Assembly: GCF_020085105.1 (NCBI RefSeq)
Contig: NC_058055.1
Coordinates: forward strand, 5,107,322 to 5,171,321
DNA from: Siniperca chuatsi
Taxonomy: Eukaryota > Chordata > Actinopteri > Centrarchiformes > Sinipercidae
Length of the DNA stretch: 64,000 nucleotides
Direction: 5' to 3'
How positions within the stretch are numbered: position 1 is the stretch's first letter; each line of letters starts with the position of its first letter. Below, in pieces: positions 62,654 through 64,000 of this stretch. Below the pieces are notes generated by a model, which saw nothing but the letters and a program-made list of their open reading frames with translations, was not told the DNA's origin and ran no database searches. The position numbers were made by a program, and so were the translations under genes.

Positions 62654-62880
62654 AAATCATTTAGCACTACTTCTCCTTTTATTTATTATTTTTGGGGGGA
62701 AACACAGAGGCTGCAAAATTAATTAAGGTTCTCATCTTTCTTTCTTCCTCTTCTTTCCTTCTGTTTGCAGTCCCTTTCTTCTTCTCTTCTTTGTTCAGTC
62801 TCTCAGTATCCACTCGTTCTTCTTCTCTGTCCTCTTTCACTACCTCTTGGCTACGTTTGTACAACAATAATAAAATAAAA
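62654..62880 (+). other. map6: map6 3' UTR of the short form
   Basis: Pyrimidine-rich sequence followed by AATAAA at 62869-62874 and 62874-62879. A polyadenylated short transcript ending here is inferred. Confidence 0.5.
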
Positions 62881-62889
62881 TGTTGGGGT

Positions 62890-64000
62890 TTAGACATGAC
62901 ATGTCATTGCTCTTCCCACCTCACGCTATGTTAGATCGCTATAGTAACGAGTGGGCGGGAGCGTCCTCTTCCTCCGCCATTTGATGCCACCCACCACCCC
63001 CACTTGCTCGCCTCCATCTCCAGGTTGCCATGGCTACTGGCTGCCTGGCCAGCCAATGGATGGCTCTTGTTGCATGGGCCCACCGACAAGCAATTCTGAA
63101 GGGTTGGCTTTGATCAACTGAGCAGATTGCCTTGTTGAGTTTATCAAGGATTTTTTTCCCCCTTCTTTTTGTTTTTGGAGACAAAATAATCAAATTGGCA
63201 CTCTGGATATGGTTTATGCACTTGCTAAATTAATCTGAAAATCTTTGATAAATGTCCCGCTTGGTTAGTCATGAGTCTGATCCACGGCTTGTTTTGTACC
63301 TGCTCTGTCATCTTTGCTACTGTTCTCTGTTCATGGTAGCGCTCACAGGGCTCAAAGTCTGTGTTGGGTAAAATCACAACGCTTTGTTCAATGTGATTTC
63401 GTAATCCAATGTCTCATTTTTACCTGAACTCTGTTGTAGGCTACACAAAATTGTTTTCAATTAATTAAAAAAAAAAAAAAACAACCATTCAGCATTTGCT
63501 CCATTCATGTGAAACCCATTCATATAGTGGTATTTTAGTTCATTCAAGGCTATTTTGTTGCCAACGAACCATCTCGGTCACACTAAACTGATTATGCATT
63601 AAACACCAGTCATTTGCACAGCAGATGAGTATAACTATACTATAGTGCAGTCGGGATGACATTTAACATTAGAGTAATAACATTTCTCAGAATCAGAGAG
63701 GGATGAGTTCAGTGGAGCTGGAAAATGTTGTGTTGAGTGGTGTGAGTGTGCAGAGCCGTCAATCTCAATAGTCATAACTCAGTGTAATCACCTCCAACAT
63801 AGTCTTTGTTGCAAAGCTTCACAGCAGTTATGCAATTGCAGTAGCATGCACTCAAACACACTCCTCCTTTTAAAATGCACTCTGCCGAGGGTGACCGTGA
63901 CCAATGTGATTAGACTGCCATGGGACGACAGCAGACAGCTCATATTGCTGCTTAATAGCACTTTTCACATTACCTTTAAAGAGGGAGCGGTATGGATGAA
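62890..64000. other. Downstream of map6, no gene recognised
   Basis: Contains a GC-richer stretch at 62.94-63.06 kb and a poly-A run near 63.47 kb. No exon of the mammalian MAP6 C-terminal repeat type and no neighbouring gene was seen. Confidence 0.5.

Overview
The window looks like nuclear DNA of a spiny-rayed (percomorph-type) teleost. Genes are split into small exons by introns rich in fish-type transposon debris (L2-type LINEs, hAT-like and other miniature elements, microsatellites), and the encoded proteins match vertebrate families closely. Four genes are readable: uvrag (minus, first four coding exons, continuing off the left edge), dgat2 (minus, complete, 8 coding exons, 361 aa), mogat2 (minus, complete, 6 coding exons, 338 aa) and map6 (plus, 3 coding exons, 381 aa). 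The order uvrag-dgat2-mogat2-map6 mirrors human UVRAG-DGAT2-MOGAT2-MAP6 on 11q13.5, so the block is ancestral synteny. Exon edges below were set by hand from GT/GC-AG sites, reading phase and protein similarity, and every coding length closes in frame.

Layout: 1-8251 uvrag 5' part with CCAAT-box promoter sequence to about 8600; 8.7-10.2 kb intergenic, including a hAT-like element; 10.2-26.9 kb dgat2, with a decayed antisense L2 LINE in intron 5 and a TATA/E-box promoter candidate near 26.9 kb; 27-35.4 kb intergenic, made of a mosaic duplication, a Harbinger remnant and LINE pieces; 35.4-45 kb mogat2, whose 5.4-kb intron 2 holds a composite miniature element, two perfect hairpins, a direct duplication and a foldback-like element; 45-47.8 kb intergenic with a second foldback-like copy; 47.9-62.9 kb map6, with a 13.4-kb first intron containing a nested LINE; 62.9-64 kb without recognised genes.

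Functionally, mogat2 (monoacylglycerol to diacylglycerol) and dgat2 (diacylglycerol to triacylglycerol) are adjacent tandem paralogs acting in consecutive steps at the ER. uvrag (autophagy/endosome) and map6 (microtubule stabilisation) are neighbours by ancestry rather than pathway. No clearly new biological system was found. The most interesting signals are: GC-AG introns in the acyltransferase pair, one at the same position in both paralogs; a dgat2-only intron that exactly splits a mogat2 exon; two identical E-boxes above a TATA box at dgat2; several perfect hairpins; inverted foldback-like elements around mogat2 exons 1-2; and a map6 reading frame that stops before the mammalian C-terminal repeats.
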